Assembly: GCA_033675265.1 (NCBI GenBank)
Contig: JAUJYZ010000005.1
Span: 162,001-226,000 of the forward strand
Length of the DNA: 64,000 nt
Direction of reading: 5' to 3'
Origin: Actinostola sp. cb2023
Lineage: Eukaryota > Cnidaria > Anthozoa > Actiniaria > Actinostolidae
Below, in pieces: positions 48,759 through 59,692 of this stretch. A program made the translations under genes and the position numbers. The notes under the pieces are model-generated. The model saw nothing but the letters and a program-made list of their open reading frames with translations. It did no database searches and was not told the DNA's origin. The stretch's first letter is position 1. Every line of letters begins with the position of its first letter.

Positions 48759-49772
48759 CCCTTTGACTCCCACGGCGCCCGAAACCGCCCGTAAAAATCG
48801 ATACTGCTTTGAAAAATTATAACTTTCTGAATTTTCGTAACATCGATCTCATGGCCAGTTATTAGTGACAACTAGATAACTCTTCATATTTTAACCTCAA
48901 GTAAACTGACTTACAGGTCCGATTTCTGGGCATTAGTTCAATTTGTTTGCCATAAAAATCAAAAATGCGTGTTTTTGACGCAATTTTACACCTCGAAAAT
49001 GAACGACATTTGACTTGGATTTTCTTCCAAAATACATCCTTGCGAAACAAAACGCCACTTTCTCAGCAAACTTCCATCTCTCTTCTTGATATAGTCGTGA
49101 ATTTTGCCCTCTCTTTTCCTTAACTCGCCGAACAATAGCCATTTCCTTAGGCCCACTTTCGCTAACACGTGTTTTCCTTCTGCACGCCCGAAAAGGATGC
49201 CGGGAAACATCCGGGAATTTCGGCATAGATCTCCCCCGAAAATCCCTCTTTTAAGAATATATAGAGTGTCGAGCCACTCGGTCCTACAGGCAAAATATTG
49301 CACCGGTTGCATTCTTTACAAGTCCAAAGTCGCCAAAAATGCCTTTGTAGGTCCTGGAATCCACCACAGAAAGACCAGAGAGACGATTTCACAATTGAGT
49401 CCGCCATTTTGAATTTCCAAACGGCAAAGTCGAAATCTGTTCGTGAATTCGTATCTAAACTCCTGAGTTCTTCCAGGAGAACGGTCTCTACCACACCAGT
49501 CAAGCTTAATGATGCTGTCCTGGGGGCTTCTGTGGTGAATAATGGCTATAAACACTCTAAAAATGCAAAATTGACCGCTCCTAGTAGCTACGAGATGCCG
49601 TTCCTCGAGGAGATTCACCAAAAGAGAAAGATTACGTCAGAACCTGAGCCCGTGGGCTTTCAGAACTGTCAAGATTTCCATGGAAACCCCTTATATGGAA
49701 TCGAAATTTCCTATGGCGTGATTAGGTCCAGAAAATCGCTAAAAAACTCAAAAATCTCTGGGTGTCAAAGGG
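48759..49772. mobile_element. 1,014-bp piggyBac-like MITE (TTAA)
   Basis: Inverted ends CCCTTTGACTCCCACGG and CTGGGTGTCAAAGGG, flanked by TTAA at 48755-48758 and 49773-49776. TTAA plus CCCTTTG ends are typical of piggyBac. The interior is higher in GC. A minus-strand ATGGCGGACTCAATTGTG start near 49408 opens a frame (MADSIVKSSLWSFCGGF...) of about 80 codons that could be a captured first exon; not recognised. Confidence 0.8.
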
Positions 49773-52322
49773 TTAACAAATTAATTATTATTTTTTTACA
49801 TGTTACAGTCCACTCTATTTCCCTCAATTTACATCAACTGGAAGAAGTACCAACTGAAAATGTTTCAAAATCTCAAGAATCTTGGAAAAGCTGTGGTGAT
49901 GGCAGGTGATGGGAGACATGACAGCATGGGGCACAGTGCTAAATACTGTGCCTACACATTATTTTGCTGCACTTTACCTCTCATTGTGCATTTCACAATA
50001 GTTCAGGTAAAGACATGATCTGAATACTGTAAGTTCTCATCTTTTTTATTTACTTCTTTCTTTCTTTTTGTGTTGTTCTTACAGAGAAATGAAGCTGACA
50101 GTAGCACTGGAATGGAGTACATGGCATTTGATAGGTGCATGACTTTCATCCTTGGAACTGGAATAGGCATATCTGCATTTATTTCAGATAGACACACCTC
50201 CATAGCCAAACACGTGAGGGAAAAGCTTGGCCACATTACACATTACTTTGATTTATGGCACATTAAAAAAAGTAAGCCTTACTGACATTAATGTTCTAAC
50301 TAGCTGTTAGAACTAACATTAAGTAATTAGGACTTTATCATATCCAAGCAAGAAGAAACACTTTTTAGATTGCTATAATTATTTTATTTTCACAGAAATC
50401 CATAAGATCCTTCTGAAACTATCAAAGGAAAGTAAATGCCAGTCACTGGTGCACTGGATAAGACCCTGCACCAACCACTTTTACTGGAGTGTGACAAGCA
50501 CAATAACTGGGAGTGGAAAACTCATGTGGGCCAAATTTAAGTCGTACTTAATTAAGCCATATTATTAACAAGCATGAAAACCTTGACGAGCCATTATTTA
50601 ATAAGTGTGCACATACATCAGAAATACCACAGCGTAAATGGCTACAGAAAGGTATGAGTGTTTATGACATTATGAAATTATTACATTCTATGCTACATAT
50701 GTGTGCAACCAAATTTGCCACATGTATCAATTTAAATTAAATTAAATTAAATATGATTAATATATACCACACAAGTAAATGGTGCTTTTCGTGTGTTGTG
50801 ATTGGTTAATCAAACTAGGGATATCCTTGGCTTAGTAACTAATGATCCACACTACTCAAATCCACTTAGGGGAATGATATTATTAAATTAATGATTTGCA
50901 GCTTATATAAATAAATTATAATTGATTCATAGATTCACTTGCATATGAAAAGATTGAGAAAGCACTGACAAATCCACGACTTGCTGCAGCCATTGAGAAG
51001 GCTTCCCCTGAAGATCAAACTAGCTGCCTGGAAGGGTTTCACTCTGTGATCAACCACTTTGCCCCAAAAATGATTGGTTATTCATATGTTGGAATGCTAT
51101 GCAGGTAGGGCTCATTTTTACATATTAATAGATTTCATTGTGTCTTTGTTCATCAGCAGTTGAGGAAGTAAGTATTAAAATCCCATCCACACAATCATAT
51201 GATATAATAATTATTTCACTTGATGACATTGATTTCTGATTTTTCTTAGACACATCATTGCATCCCGTCACTTCAACAGCAACCTCCACCGAGACCTAAG
51301 AAGAAAACCAGATGGCTCGGAACAGATTGTCGTAGTGTACCCAAAATTTAAAAATGGGGAGGCAGTTGTGAGGAATGTGAAAGTGAGGCCTTCATTTGGT
51401 AAGACATGTACAATATTCATATTTCACAATAAAGTGATATTTATTATATAATTTATTATTTTTTCACTAATCAAATGTTGACTGAACTAGAACCATCAGT
51501 ACAATATATACAGTGGCTTATAATATCAATGCAGTCAATCCTCTTTTAGGCCCTGGTCAAATGGTGCATGAAAGTTGATAAAAGTTTAACCGTGCAATAC
51601 TGTTGGACACTATTATCATGTGCTATCAGGCACTTTTCATCAAATATTGTGCACCGTTTGACTGAGGTCATTATTTTAAAAGTAGAGACAACCCTTTGGG
51701 AAATGCCAGGTGGCTACTCTTTGATAACTAGAGGTTGGCTGTTAAACAGGTGGAAACAAAATAGGACTGATAGTGTTTTGACTGCAATCATTATAAATGA
51801 TAACATATGCTACTCTGTACTTAGATTATGTAGAAGATGTTTATCAGACAATGCTGCACAGCATCAATGGCAACAAACTAAAAGAAACTGTACAAGAGTT
51901 AAAGGACATGACACCTGCCTCAATGAACACCATGTTGGAAAAAGAGCCCAAACAACAAGCTATTGAGAAGCAACAGAGAAGAAAGACAATGACTGTTTTG
52001 GATGTACCACCTACCACCCCTGGTAAATACATTCTAACAGCCAACTGACTTTATTATCATACATGTATTGATCTGTAATACACATTTCCCCCCTTTTTTC
52101 AGAAACAGAAACAGCGCACCAGAACCAGTACCATCACAAGCAAGTACAAGACGTGCTCCTCGTTGTTCCATTTGTAAACACCCAATGAAGGGCCACAAAA
52201 ATGTTGATTGTCCACAAAATAGACCCACACCCACCCCCTGATCATAACAATAAAGCTGTCTAGAAGTTAGAAGTTCATGTTTCAATTACATATTAAAAAG
52301 GAATTAGACAATTTTGTGATAA

Positions 52323-52502
52323 TAGAGTACACACACTAAAACCGTGCAACATTAATAGTACTATTTAGTCCTAAATAGTGATACATTGTATTTCTGTTGT
52401 TTAATTAGTGCTATTTAGCACTATTTAGTGTAAAACGTTGCACGGTTTTAGTGGATTTAGTTAGTACTATTTAGTGTAAAAAGTTGCACAGTTTTAGTGG
52501 TT
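52323..52502. mobile_element. Palindromic MITE between convergent Kolobok genes
   Basis: TAGAGTACACACACTAAAAC at the left and GTTGCACGGTTTTAGTGG at the right, in the GAGTGCAAAC family. It fills the gap between the transposase stop (52241) and the minus-strand gene's stop (52577). Confidence 0.6.
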
Positions 52503-52576
52503 TTAGAATTTTTCCAAATAAAATAAATAAAGGACATTAAAATAAAATAAATACATTAAAATATATGCATATTTAT

Positions 52577-53074
52577 CTATAAACTATCTGAATCTTCAAC
52601 AATATCCATATCAAAGCCTTGATATTCTTCAGTCTCTTCTCTGAATGTCTGGCGAATAGCATGGTAGGCACATGCTGGCAAAGGAATCCTTTTTCCACCC
52701 AGATAACCATGTACCAGGTATGTAAACTCTCTATAGGCTACACTTCTTAAAAATCTGTTGAGCATTATGAGCATATGTTTAGGGATATTGTCATAGCAAC
52801 CAAAGATCATATAAATAACTGCACTAAGAAGATCATGGTATGATAGGTCCGTATGATATATAGTGTTCTCGAAATTAGCTTACCGTTCCTCTGATCCGGT
52901 TTTTTTGTATCGTGTCTTGTCCTTCTTCTTATACTTTGCTGCAGTCACCCGCAGAGACCATGGTTCGAGACATACTGGTCTAAAGCCAGGATGGAGAGTT
53001 ACACAAGATGAAAAAAACACGAGTACCTTATACAGTAGTGACATGTACATCTTCGTTAGTCTTTTTTGAAGCAA
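52577..53074 (-). CDS. P2X7-ballast-like zinc/cysteine domain protein, partial
   Basis: Two exons on the minus strand. The upstream one (about 53010-52884, donor GTAAGC at 52883-52878) reads SSCVTLHPGFRPVCLEPWSL and KYKKKDKTRYKKTG. The downstream one (about 52815-52577) reads MLIMLNRFLRSVAYREFTYL, VHGYLGGKRIPLPACAYHAI, RQTFREETEEYQGF and an acidic tail to the stop. HPGFRPVCLEPW, YR.F...V.G.LG...R...PAC....IR..F and Y.GF are the hallmark spacing of the P2X7 C-terminal intracellular (ballast) domain and its stand-alone invertebrate relatives. Earlier cysteine-coding exons are not identified; a possible start is ATGAGAAGCCATCGC near 53298 after GCCGCC. It converges on the transposase and is inside the TTAA-bounded element, so it is element cargo or an element gene. 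No P2X channel segments are seen. Confidence 0.6.
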
Positions 53075-53842
53075 AGAAGTAATACGGACTTGGTTTTTAG
53101 CGATGTGAATAGCTTCAGTGTGTTAATATATCGAATGATATCATTGTAATCCTTGCACTCTAGAAGATTATACTTATTCAGTACTTAGACTGATTGTTGT
53201 TTCGTATTTGGAGGTAGTTATTTTTGGTTTGAAGTCCAATTTTATACGCTTTTTATTTAATCGGCGAGAGCGATGGCGATGGCTTCTCATGGCGGCCGCC
53301 GGGAAGTAGTGGTTGACAACGAATGTATTCAGGCGACAGATTTATAAGTTTTGGTTTACTGGAAAGATAGAATACGGTTATACTACAGATTCTGAGTTCG
53401 CTATACTTCTCTTTAACAGCTCTGGAGTACCAAAGGAGGTAGGAAAATATTCCGAATGACAACAACAATGTTTGACAACGAGTTCATTGACTTATATTCT
53501 CTCGAATTATTATGTTCTCAAAAAGAACTCAGTTGTATACATCATAATGTATTCCTTCGAGTTCATATGAACTGAAGCTATTGCAAACAACTGTCATATT
53601 GTATGAGTTTTTATTTCTGCGTGAGGTTTAGAAGTAGTGACACAACGACAAAGAGAACTCAGTTGAGATTGACCCCTTCATACTTTTCACACGGGAATTA
53701 TATTGTGCAGTTCTTTTTGCACTCTTTTGTACTCTTACAATTTAAGAAAACACGAGTACCTTATACAGTAGTGACATGTACATCTTCGTTAGTCTTTTTT
53801 GAAGCAAAGAAGTAATACGGACTTGGTTTTTAGCGATGTGAA
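53014..53842 (+). repeat. 96-bp direct repeat, copies 53014-53109 and 53747-53842
   Basis: AAAACACGAGTACCTTATAC through TTTTTAGCGATGTGAA is present twice with essentially no change, 733 bp apart. The first copy abuts the upstream coding exon of the ballast-like gene. Confidence 0.9.
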
Positions 53843-54162
53843 ATGTGAATAACTTCATCTGAGACCTGAGTTGTCACCTCGGATTGTCTGCTATTTATCG
53901 ACGTTCCTTCATCAGAAGTCGCCATAATAAGTACTTATTTCATGAAATATTTAGGTCACACGCTGTAAAGGTTGTATATTCTGAATAACTTGGAAGCACT
54001 CTGCGAAAACTTGATTGTAAAACACTTTCAAAACACAACATTGAAATTTACTAGCGCGATTCTCTTCGTAAACAGACGAGTTCGTTGACTTCTGCATATC
54101 ATTAAAATCTCTGAATATCATTAAAATTGACGCATGCGCGCGTCGTGACAGTGCCCCTTTAA

Positions 54163-55274
54163 TATTGACGATGCTAGACGGCATCAAAGATGTCTGTTTT
54201 CCCATACATTCACTGTAACATTTTGGCTGGATAACACAATTTCAAAAATTTATAATTCCGACAAAACTCGCTCAAATCACATCACACTTTGTACAGATAC
54301 TAATTTCAACATGCTGTTTCATGTCGTCAACTTAATTTCGTAATTGCATTAATTATAATAAACTCGTTCCCAGTCCCCTGCTCGTTTAGGTAATGGCTTC
54401 AGTTCGTCTACAAACACTAACGCGAATCAGTCCTCGGCTGAACCTGTAGAATTCTCCATGGAATTCATCCAGTCATTGCATTTTGGCTAGGGTGGTCAAG
54501 GGAGCGATGACGGCGGAGCACGGTGGACTAACTAGTGCTGAGCTGCCTCAAGGAGAATGCTATTGTGGAGTTCAACATTCCGCTACGAGTTTTCTCATCT
54601 GTGGGGAATTTTCTGGGCGTGCATGTTGAAAGCCCGATATCATAACAAAATGGTTCATCTTGAATGAATGAATAACCTTTATTTAAGCAGGGTAGTCCCT
54701 TCAGTAACAAAGCGTACTGCAATCAATGGGATCCCTAATATAAAATGATCATGCCTCTTCGGCATGTCTCGGAGGTACATGTAGGTGGTTACTTGTTGTA
54801 CCTATAACATTCCAGGCCTTCCAGTCCTGTTTCCTCGCCAGTGAATCAACCCTCTTCGCCGATTCCAACCCCCCCAAAAATTGTCAACCAGATTATTGCT
54901 GGAAAGTTCGTAGATCTTCAGTACCGAAGACAAACTGGCGTCTCATCGAACTTTCCACATACTTGTTGCAGTACAAGCCATTAATATGTTACGTACTATG
55001 TATCGGCCGCTACGTATCGGCAATTTGGCGAAAAAGTCTGGCTTTTATAGAACAAAGCGCGGTCGCAACCAACAACGTTTAGTGATATTTAGCGTTGTCA
55101 AGTAGACTTTGTGTTCTTGTTAAAAGCATGTTAGCAGTCTGCTATCCTTTTGTTCTTATTGTCTTTAGACCGGGATGTTATCATTGACTGAGTGAGAGTA
55201 AGATTTTGCATTTGTTTTCTTGCTTTATTATCACGACGGATTCTATTTTGTCACCAAGACAGACCCGCTTACCA
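54163..55274. other. Host-like flank with minus-strand LINE-type 3' tail
   Basis: On the minus strand GGGACTACCCTGCTTAAATA followed by AAGGTTATTCATTCATTCAA (54655-54715) has the form of a CR1/RTE-type LINE 3' end with an (ATTC)n tail; its body extends to about 54900. A 64-codon minus frame at 54528-54722 mostly overlaps it. No host gene recognised. Confidence 0.5.
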
Positions 55275-55760
55275 GGGTCATGCAGCACCCATCACTGAAT
55301 GTCGGATCTATGCTGCTATTGCAGTTCATCGCTGATCTAAGCAAGCGTGTCGCTCGTTTTGGCTCAGTGACGTGCTGTCTCAGGGTCATGCGGCACCCAG
55401 GGTCATGCGCCACCCATAATGCTGAACATCGGATCTATACTGCTATTGTTGGCATGGGTCATGTGGCCGCACCGTACTTGCAGATCATCGCGGATATAAG
55501 CAAGTGTTTAAATAAATAAAACAAAAAATACATCACGTGTCAATGTATTTAGCAGTACTGCTAATTGGGGACACGACTCTCACACTCACTTCTTACTACA
55601 TTCTATATTTTGAACACCCAACACTCATCTCACTAGTTCGTTTTTGTCACTCGTTTTGGCTCAGTCTTGCTGTCTCAGGGTCATGTGGCACCCGTATTGC
55701 TCTAAATAGTCTGGTTCATTCAATGCATTTATCGCTGAAACCATTCTCAATATTCAGCTA
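55275..55760 (+). repeat. Local duplications of GGGTCATG..GCACCC
   Basis: Segments at 55275-55330 and 55393-55450 share GGTCATGCRGCACCCA, TCGGATCTAT and CTGCTATTG. A third partial copy is at 55677-55700. Confidence 0.65.
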
Positions 55761-55883
55761 CAAGGAAGTTTCTCGTGAGAGTTTCGTGGTGTAGCAAGTC
55801 ATTACATTGTACTAGTTTGTACTAGTTACAGTTTATTTGGTAAATAGATGTAAGTTTAATCCATTTAACATATAGCAATGTTT

Positions 55884-56410
55884 GCTTGCACAGGCGACAC
55901 GATTTTTTGAAATCGTCAACTCGCGGTGAAAATCGCACGTGTAGCCACCCTTGCACAGGAGACGCGGCAACTGAAAGAATCGCAAAAAAAAAAAAGTCGC
56001 GAGAAATTAAATGAGTTGAATTTTTCGTGACTTTCGTGTAGCCACTCTGCAACTTTTTCCTTGCACTCGCGACGCGACTAAAGCTTATCTAGCCAATAAA
56101 GTGTAACGGAACGAAACGAAAGAATGACTAAAATTGATAAAGCATATGGAAGAAAACCTGAAATAACTGATGATAAAACCCTCTCTCTTCCCTCCTGGCC
56201 ATCCATCATTTCACTTCTTTTCGGAACCGGGTCGTCCAATAAAAGGACATAAATGGCAGACGTCAAAGTTATAATTTTGTCCGCCATTTTTCTTTACGTA
56301 ATCCAGTCCTCCATGTCGCGCAGTATTTATCGCCAGCACTTGTCGCTCGTGTAGCCACCATCGCTCATTGGTGATTGCAAAAAATTGTGTCGACTGTGCA
56401 AGCAAAAAAT
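55884..56410. mobile_element. MITE, ~527 bp, with repeated TGTAGCCACC
   Basis: GCTTGCACAGGCGACACGAT at the left is inverted as GTGTCGACTGTGCAAGC at the right. GTGTAGCCAC and TTGCAC..GCGAC words repeat inside. No target duplication resolved. Confidence 0.6.
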
Positions 56411-56647
56411 CGCTCATGTAGCTGTTGCTTAATGCATTTTTGACAACCTCCGGTTTTTGTTCCCCGAAAACCAATCAAAAGCTATGCGTTCACACTAGCA
56501 TTTTCACATCGATTTCGACCGTCCACACCAAGGGCTGTAAAACGACGATCCAAAGATGCGATTTCGTCACCAGGCTCTGCTCGGACGTTTCTTTTGTTCA
56601 ATACGCATGCTCGAATAGCGCCAGCGATTCATGTTATTATTATACAG

Positions 56648-56732
56648 GTTATTAGTCGGCTAAAAATCTAATAGTACGGCTGTGTATTTTTACGAGTCAC
56701 AGCCGTATCAGATACTTATAGCCGATTAATAA
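56648..56732. mobile_element. 85-bp hairpin MITE
   Basis: TTATTAGTCGGCTAAAAATC and GTACGGCTGTG pair with CACAGCCGTATC and TTATAGCCGATTAATAA. Confidence 0.75.
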
Positions 56733-57193
56733 GTTGTTATCATTTACTTCTGCAAAGAAATAAAAAATATCGCGCGAAACAATCTAAAGCCAATTGACTG
56801 TTACTAGCCTGATAGAGCGTCGAATCAAAGCAAAATAACATAACCGATAACATATAAATATCAAATTTCGATATATTATTATTTTCATTAAACGAATGAT
56901 AATCTTGCAAAAGTCGCTTGTAAAATTAAGAAAACTCTCACCCGTGAAAAAGTAACACAGTCAACGAAGGTATGTTGTATTTTTGAATTAATCGAATGTT
57001 AAATTCATCAAATCGGGACGAAACTTGACAGGAATAGACACCGATAGACAGACAGTGATCAAAACAGTGTCTCAGAATGTTGAGTTTCAAAATGTTTTTG
57101 AAGTTATGTCCGCTGAAGCAACGATAAAATGACAGCATTTGTCGTTTCACAAGTGGTAAAAATCCAGAAGATTTGGTGCATACACATATTCTT
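56733..57193. other. Non-coding spacer
   Basis: AT-rich; no supported gene or repeat. Confidence 0.4.
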
Positions 57194-57392
57194 AAGCCAC
57201 ATCTACACGAACAAGTTTTCCTTGACGATGTTTCCTTGACAAGGAAAAATTTGAATTTTTTTTGTCATCTACACGAGCAAGTTTTCCTCGACAAGGAAAA
57301 ATTGGCGATGTTTTTGTCGTTCCACATGAGTAAGTCTTCCTTGTGAAGGAAAACTTGTCAAGGAAAATTTGCTCGTGTAGATTCGGCTTTAT
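57194..57392. mobile_element. hAT-like MITE, ~199 bp
   Basis: AGCCACATCTACACGAACAA at the left and TTGCTCGTGTAGATTCGGCT at the right, with repeated TTTTCCTTGACAAGGAAAA words between. Confidence 0.75.
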
Positions 57393-58629
57393 TGACAATG
57401 TTTCATCAAACACCGAGGTTATCTTTAGTATTAGTACAGTAAGTCATACAGTACTATAAGATGTCTACATCATCACGAGAGTAGTAGGAAAGTGCAGGTT
57501 CTACGCCACGGGCGCTCCGGAGCACACCGGAGCCATCCGATACCATCCGAGTTCTGGACCACGGGCCGCCCGGAGCAGCCCGGAGCAGCCCGGAGCACCT
57601 CTGGAGTTATTTTGAAAACGATCCAAGCCGTTCCGCCGCACCGGCCTAAGGATTTGCGCTATACCACGGTTATTTTTTTAGAACGACATTTTTCGCTGAC
57701 GTTTTTTTATTTTCCCCAGTATTCCCTCATTTTTCCGTGAGTCAGCAGTTCGTGACACAAACAAGTGACGTCGGCACAAACAAACATAAACTAAATAATA
57801 AAAATCCATTTTGAGAACTCTGTATTCGAAAATGTCTCTAGCTACCCGGTCACCTCACGGTGTGAAAAAGCCCTGAGATAACGCCTGTGTACAGAGTAGA
57901 TAATCATCAAATAAACAAATAAAGCAAAACGTCTGTGTGATCAATCATTGTAAAATATACAACCAGCGAGTTCGACCAGTCTATTGTTCTCTAGGATACC
58001 TATTGTTTACAAACTAATTTAAAATAATCTAAATCCAATTAATTTTATTGTAACGGACCAGCCTAAGGATCTATGAACGTGTAATTCTGATCACGTTTAT
58101 TTTTAGTATTCAATTCCAGTTAATCTTATTTAAAACTTAAAGTTTCCACCGCTGAAAATCAAACCGATTAAACTCAGCCGTACACGCTATTGTTCTCCTG
58201 GACATCGCTATTATTCTTACATGAAACTATTTTAGCACCCCGAAATCAAGGTCCAACGCGATCAGTTTAAGGACTAATCTTTTTATCACGTTATGTAACA
58301 ACTGGTCTATTGTTTAATTTTATAAAGTATCTTCGACCTAATGTTTTTATGTCGAGGTTTTAAACATCCATCATTAAAAATGTACAAAGATTAACTTAAA
58401 CAATGGAGAGGTACGCTAAATAAGTAATCTATTGTTTTATCAACAGGTGACCATATGTAAATTCGTCTGTGTATCGGGGAAAAAAACAACTCAATTAACC
58501 CACATCAGAGTCAAACACACAATTTTTTTTATCCCTACGATTGCCAAACCAACCTCCACTATTACTGAAATCCGACCCATTGAACCACACATTCATTCTC
58601 AGTTTTGACTGACTCAAGTAGAACCAACG

Positions 58630-58866
58630 ATGAATCATTCTCAAACAGACCAAGAAGTGACCCAACTCTTGTCGAAGTGGGTCGGTGAAGCAAGTGAACC
58701 TACATTCACTTGTCCTGAATGCAGTAAACCCTTCAATCATCAGAGAAGTCTACAAGACATAAAGAGAAATACATCAACACCAAATCGTGTCATGCTTGTT
58801 CAACTTCATTTCAAACGGTTACTGAACACATATATTATAGGACTACACAGGAACCCCAACCTATAA
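58630..58866 (+). pseudogene. C2H2-like zinc finger frame, left arm copy (frameshifted)
   Basis: Starts MNHSQTDQEVTQLLSKWVGE and reads FTCPECSKPFNHQRSL, then shifts frame by a one-base deletion (TCTACAAGAC here, TCTAACAAGAC in the other arm) and loses the finger's histidine side. Confidence 0.6.
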
Positions 58867-58988
58867 AATTATCGTAAATAATACACAGGGATCCCAATTT
58901 CAATAGTTTCTGAATAGATAAGGGTGGGGGTACGTAAAATCACATAAAATCGGAAATATTTAGTTGTTTTCTAGCATTTAAAACTTTG

Positions 58989-59332
58989 AGCCTATACGAG
59001 CCGAGCTTACGAGCCGAGCCTACGAGCCGAGCCTATACGAGCCGAACCTAGCTACGAGCCAATAGCCTGATAGCCAATAGCCTGATAGCCAATAGCTTGA
59101 TAGCCTGATAGCCAATAGCCTGATAGCCGATAGCTTGATAGGCGATAGCCTGATAGCCGATAGCCAATAGCCTGATAGCCAATAGCTTGATAGCCGATAG
59201 CCTGATAGCCCTAGGCAAGACCTAGAACTAGAACTAGAACTAGAACTAGACCTAGAACTAGACCTAGAACTAGAGCTAGAACTAGAACTAGACGTAGTGC
59301 TTTTAAAAGCTATATGTTCTGTGTAATCCGAA
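58989..59332 (+). repeat. Loop of tandem repeats in the palindrome
   Basis: First TACGAGCCGAGCC units, then AGCCTGATAGCCAATAGC-type units (59060-59210), then CTAGAA hexamers (59218-59295). Confidence 0.9.
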
Positions 59333-59443
59333 CAAAGTTTTAAATGCTAGAAAACAACTAAATATTTCCGATTTTATGTGATTTTACGTACCCCCACCCT
59401 TATCTATTCAGAAACTATTGAAATTGGGATCCCTGTGTATTAT

Positions 59444-59692
59444 TTACGATAATTTTATAGGTTGGGGTTCCTGTGTAGTCCTATAATATATGTGTTCAGT
59501 AACCGTTTGAAATGAAGTTGAACAAGCATGACACGATTTGGTGTTGATGTATTTCTCTTTATGTCTTGTTAGACTTCTCTGATGATTGAAGGGTTTACTG
59601 CATTCAGGACAAGTGAATGTAGGTTCACTTGCTTCACCGACCCACTTCGACAAGAGTTGGGTCACTTCTTGGTCTGTTTGAGAATGATTCAT
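59444..59692 (-). CDS. Small C2H2-like zinc finger protein, right arm copy
   Basis: 82 codons: MNHSQTDQEVTQLLSKWVGE, then FTCPECSKPFNHQRSLTRHK, KEKYINTKSCHACSTSF, HIYYR. CPEC....F....L..H resembles a C2H2 finger, and CHAC....F.TV..H begins a second. The frame may be one exon of a larger gene or a free-standing DNA-binding protein of the foldback element. No catalytic domain is present. The reading frame is intact here but broken in the other arm. Confidence 0.5.
   Translation of the reverse strand: MNHSQTDQEVTQLLSKWVGEASEPTFTCPECSKPFNHQRSLTRHKEKYINTKSCHACSTSFQTVTEHIYYRTTQEPQPIKLS

Larger units (their letters stand above)
39490..52241 (+). pseudogene. Kolobok THAP-domain transposase gene, interrupted
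   Basis: Exons (phases agree): 39490-39852, 39943-40074, 40167-40320, 40403-40625, 41497-41641 joined across an insertion to 48046-48261, 49809-50006, 50085-50271, 50396-50651, 50933-51104, 51250-51398, 51825-52022, 52123-52241. Exon 1 is a THAP zinc finger: C5, C10, C62, H65 (CVVGGC ... ICSDHF), W42 and a VVVPTIY tail. Exons 3-4 are basic/coiled then acidic. The catalytic part shows VVMAGDGRHDSMGHSAKY, ISDRHTSI and CLEGFHSVINHF, the D, D and E positions. The last exon ends with a zinc knuckle RCSICKHPMKGHKNVDCP. Lesions: the 6.4-kb insertion after VGTM (41642-48041) and a one-base frameshift near 50545. Without them the gene would be intact. Product would bind the AGGGGCACTG ends and move the element. 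Confidence 0.85.
39101..54158 (+). mobile_element. 15.06-kb autonomous-type Kolobok transposon
   Basis: Inverted termini AGGGGCACTGTCACGACRCG at both ends, flanked by perfect TTAA at 39097-39100 and 54159-54162. It contains a THAP-domain transposase gene (+), a convergent P2X7-ballast-like gene (-), and nested insertions: a 6.4-kb element in an exon, a 1-kb piggyBac-like MITE and smaller MITEs in introns. TTAA duplication together with a THAP domain and this DDE architecture fits the Kolobok superfamily. Ends and duplication are intact, so insertion is relatively recent. Confidence 0.9.
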
